A stretch of 64,000 nucleotides of DNA from Propioniciclava soli (GTDB lineage Bacteria; Actinomycetota; Actinomycetes; Propionibacteriales; Propionibacteriaceae). Shown here piece after piece: positions 62,733-64,000 of this stretch (its first letter is position 1; every line of letters begins with the position of its first letter). The translations under genes were made by a program, and so were the position numbers. The notes under the pieces were generated by a model, which was not told the origin of the DNA, ran no database searches, and worked only from the letters and a program-made list of their open reading frames with translations. The stretch is from NCBI RefSeq assembly GCF_014858005.1, contig NZ_JACYOT010000019.1, positions 1 through 64,000 on the forward strand. The letters run 5' to 3'.

Positions 62733-64000
62733 GTGTCCTTCGTCCTCGACGCCTACGCGGCGCGCAGCTGCCCGCTCAAGACCGTCAACGCGTTCACGCC
62801 GTCGCTCGTGGCGCCCAGCATCGCCCGGCCCGACCCGCCGTTCTTCCGCGACGCGGACGCGATCGAGGCCGACGTCGTGGCCCGGCTCCGAGCGGCGGAC
62901 GTGCGCGTCCTCGACCTGCGCGCCACCCGCACCGCCTCGCGCGAGGAGGCGACCCGCTCATGCCTCGCCGCACTCGAGTCGGGGGCGGACGTGGTGATCG
63001 GCGGGCTGCTGCCCGCCGACGAGGCCGCGCACCGCACCGGGCGCCCGTCGCTGCTCGTGCGGGGCGAGGGCGGGTACCACCCGGTGCAGATCAAGTTCCA
63101 CCGCGTGCTCGAGCGGGCGGACGCCGACGCACCGCCGCTGGTGGTCTCGCGGCTGGCCGCGCCCGGCACACCGCTCGAGCTGCCGGGGCGGCGGTTCCGA
63201 TGGGGGACGCGGCTCAAGGCGGCCCTGCAGGTCGCGCACCACTGGCGCCTGCTGGAGGCGGCCGGCCTCGCCGCGGACGAGCCGTGGGCGGGTGTCATCG
63301 GCATCGACCAGGTGAACACCGAGCCCGAGGGGATGCGGGCCGACGTGGCGCCCGTCATCACGTGGCTCGATCTCGCGGCGCGGTGCGTGCCGCCCAGCAC
63401 CCGCAACGTGGAGGTGCCCGCCGAGGAACCGTTGATCTCCACCCTGGCCCGCTACGACGACGAGCACGCCTACCGCGTCCGGCTCGCCGAGGCGGCGCTG
63501 GCGTCCTCGGGGCAGACCACCCTGCTCACGCCGATCGTCTCCCCGGAGTGCCGCGGTTGCGTGTGGCAGCCCCACTGCCAGGCCCAGTTGGACGCCGACG
63601 ACGTGTCGCTGCGGATCAACAAGGCCCCGCTGGACGTGCACGAGGTGCGGACGCTGCGCCGCCTCGGCATCACCACCGTGGGCGAACTGGCCACCGCCGA
63701 CCTGCCGACGCTGCTCGAGGCGTACCTGCCCCGCGTCAGCCACCGCACCGGGGGCGAGGAGCGCCTGCGCCGCGCGCACCGCCGGGCCCAGATGATGGAC
63801 GCCGGCGTCGAGCTGGAGCGCACGAACGACGAGCCGCTCGACCTGCCGCGCCACGACCTCGAGATCGACATCGACATCGAGACCTCCGCCGACGACCGCG
63901 TGTACCTGTGGGGGTTCTGGGTGGACGACACCGCGGCCGGCGCCGGCCCGCGGTACGTGCACTTCAGCACCTTCGAGCCGCTCGACGACACCGGGGAGGC
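62733..64000 (+). CDS. RecB-family (TM0106-like) nuclease, 3' end beyond window
   Basis: The frame runs open from GTG 62733 to the window edge, 422 codons, so the gene is cut. The N-terminus VSFVLDAYAARSCPLKT and the RPSLLVRGEGGYHPVQIKFH stretch resemble the PD-(D/E)xK domain of RecB-like nucleases, though the position where I expect Asp reads Ser (RPS). CRGCVWQPHC near residue 273 is the start of a Cys cluster found in this family. It lies 12 bp after menG. The C-terminal RNase H-like domain would follow outside. Confidence 0.78.
   Translation, partial: MSFVLDAYAARSCPLKTVNAFTPSLVAPSIARPDPPFFRDADAIEADVVARLRAADVRVLDLRATRTASREEATRSCLAALESGADVVIGGLLPADEAAHRTGRPSLLVRGEGGYHPVQIKFHRVLERADADAPPLVVSRLAAPGTPLELPGRRFRWGTRLKAALQVAHHWRLLEAAGLAADEPWAGVIGIDQVNTEPEGMRADVAPVITWLDLAARCVPPSTRNVEVPAEEPLISTLARYDDEHAYRVRLAEAALASSGQTTLLTPIVSPECRGCVWQPHCQAQLDADDVSLRINKAPLDVHEVRTLRRLGITTVGELATADLPTLLEAYLPRVSHRTGGEERLRRAHRRAQMMDAGVELERTNDEPLDLPRHDLEIDIDIETSADDRVYLWGFWVDDTAAGAGPRYVHFSTFEPLDDTGE

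Overview
High-GC (about 70%) actinobacterial chromosome, most likely a member of the Propionibacteriaceae or a close relative. The signs are leaderless genes behind TAnnnT boxes, an MshA-type glycosyltransferase, menaquinone genes tied to a complete 14-subunit complex I, and the order tRNA-Trp/secE/nusG/rplK/rplA beside murB, paired MaoC dehydratases and rpmG, as in mycobacteria. Species is not determined. I see no prophage, insertion sequence or CRISPR array.

Layout. 1-240 (minus): promoter, boxA and leader of an rRNA operon whose 16S lies outside the left edge. 241-923: no gene, a degenerate 19-bp repeat, then a strong hairpin behind rplA. 1023-8809: translation and envelope block (rplA, rplK, nusG, secE, tRNA-Trp, murB, two MaoC proteins, mshA-like, rpmG, tRNA-Met, tRNA-Thr, a GNAT enzyme, tRNA-Tyr), with a repeat-rich 528-bp spacer at 5883-6410. 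8879-12625: yajQ, exonuclease III, a HIBCH-type hydrolase, and an MptB-type mannosyltransferase. 12733-13992: an isolated NuoB/NuoC/NuoI-like trio. 14088-19948: sulfate assimilation (sulfite reductase, cysH, cysD, cysN, TSUP permease) behind a leaderless leader peptide ending in a cysteine codon. 20046-22927: korAB. 23343-25172: GH15 enzyme.

25280-38373: a carbohydrate locus with two LacI-type operators, a Dpp/Opp-type ABC importer, GH35 beta-galactosidase, Gfo/Idh oxidoreductase, LacI regulator, cysteine-type sulfatase and a facing GH20 hexosaminidase. All enzymes lack signal peptides, so I infer uptake of a sulfated galactose/N-acetylhexosamine glycan followed by breakdown in the cytoplasm. 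38423-41337: threonine synthase and an amidase.

41341-59324 (minus) is one long respiratory array: geranylgeranyl-reductase-like flavoprotein (MenJ type), nuoA to nuoN, then a long-chain polyprenyl diphosphate synthase, mostly with 4-bp start/stop overlaps. It couples complex I to making and tailoring its quinone; menG, the last menaquinone step, is nearby at 62019. The right end holds a two-gene ABC exporter and the start of a RecB-like nuclease cut by the window edge.

The parts most worth a second look are the NuoBCI-like trio, the cysteine leader peptide with its hairpin, the sulfated-glycan locus, and a set of unrelated tandem and inverted repeats confined to spacers.
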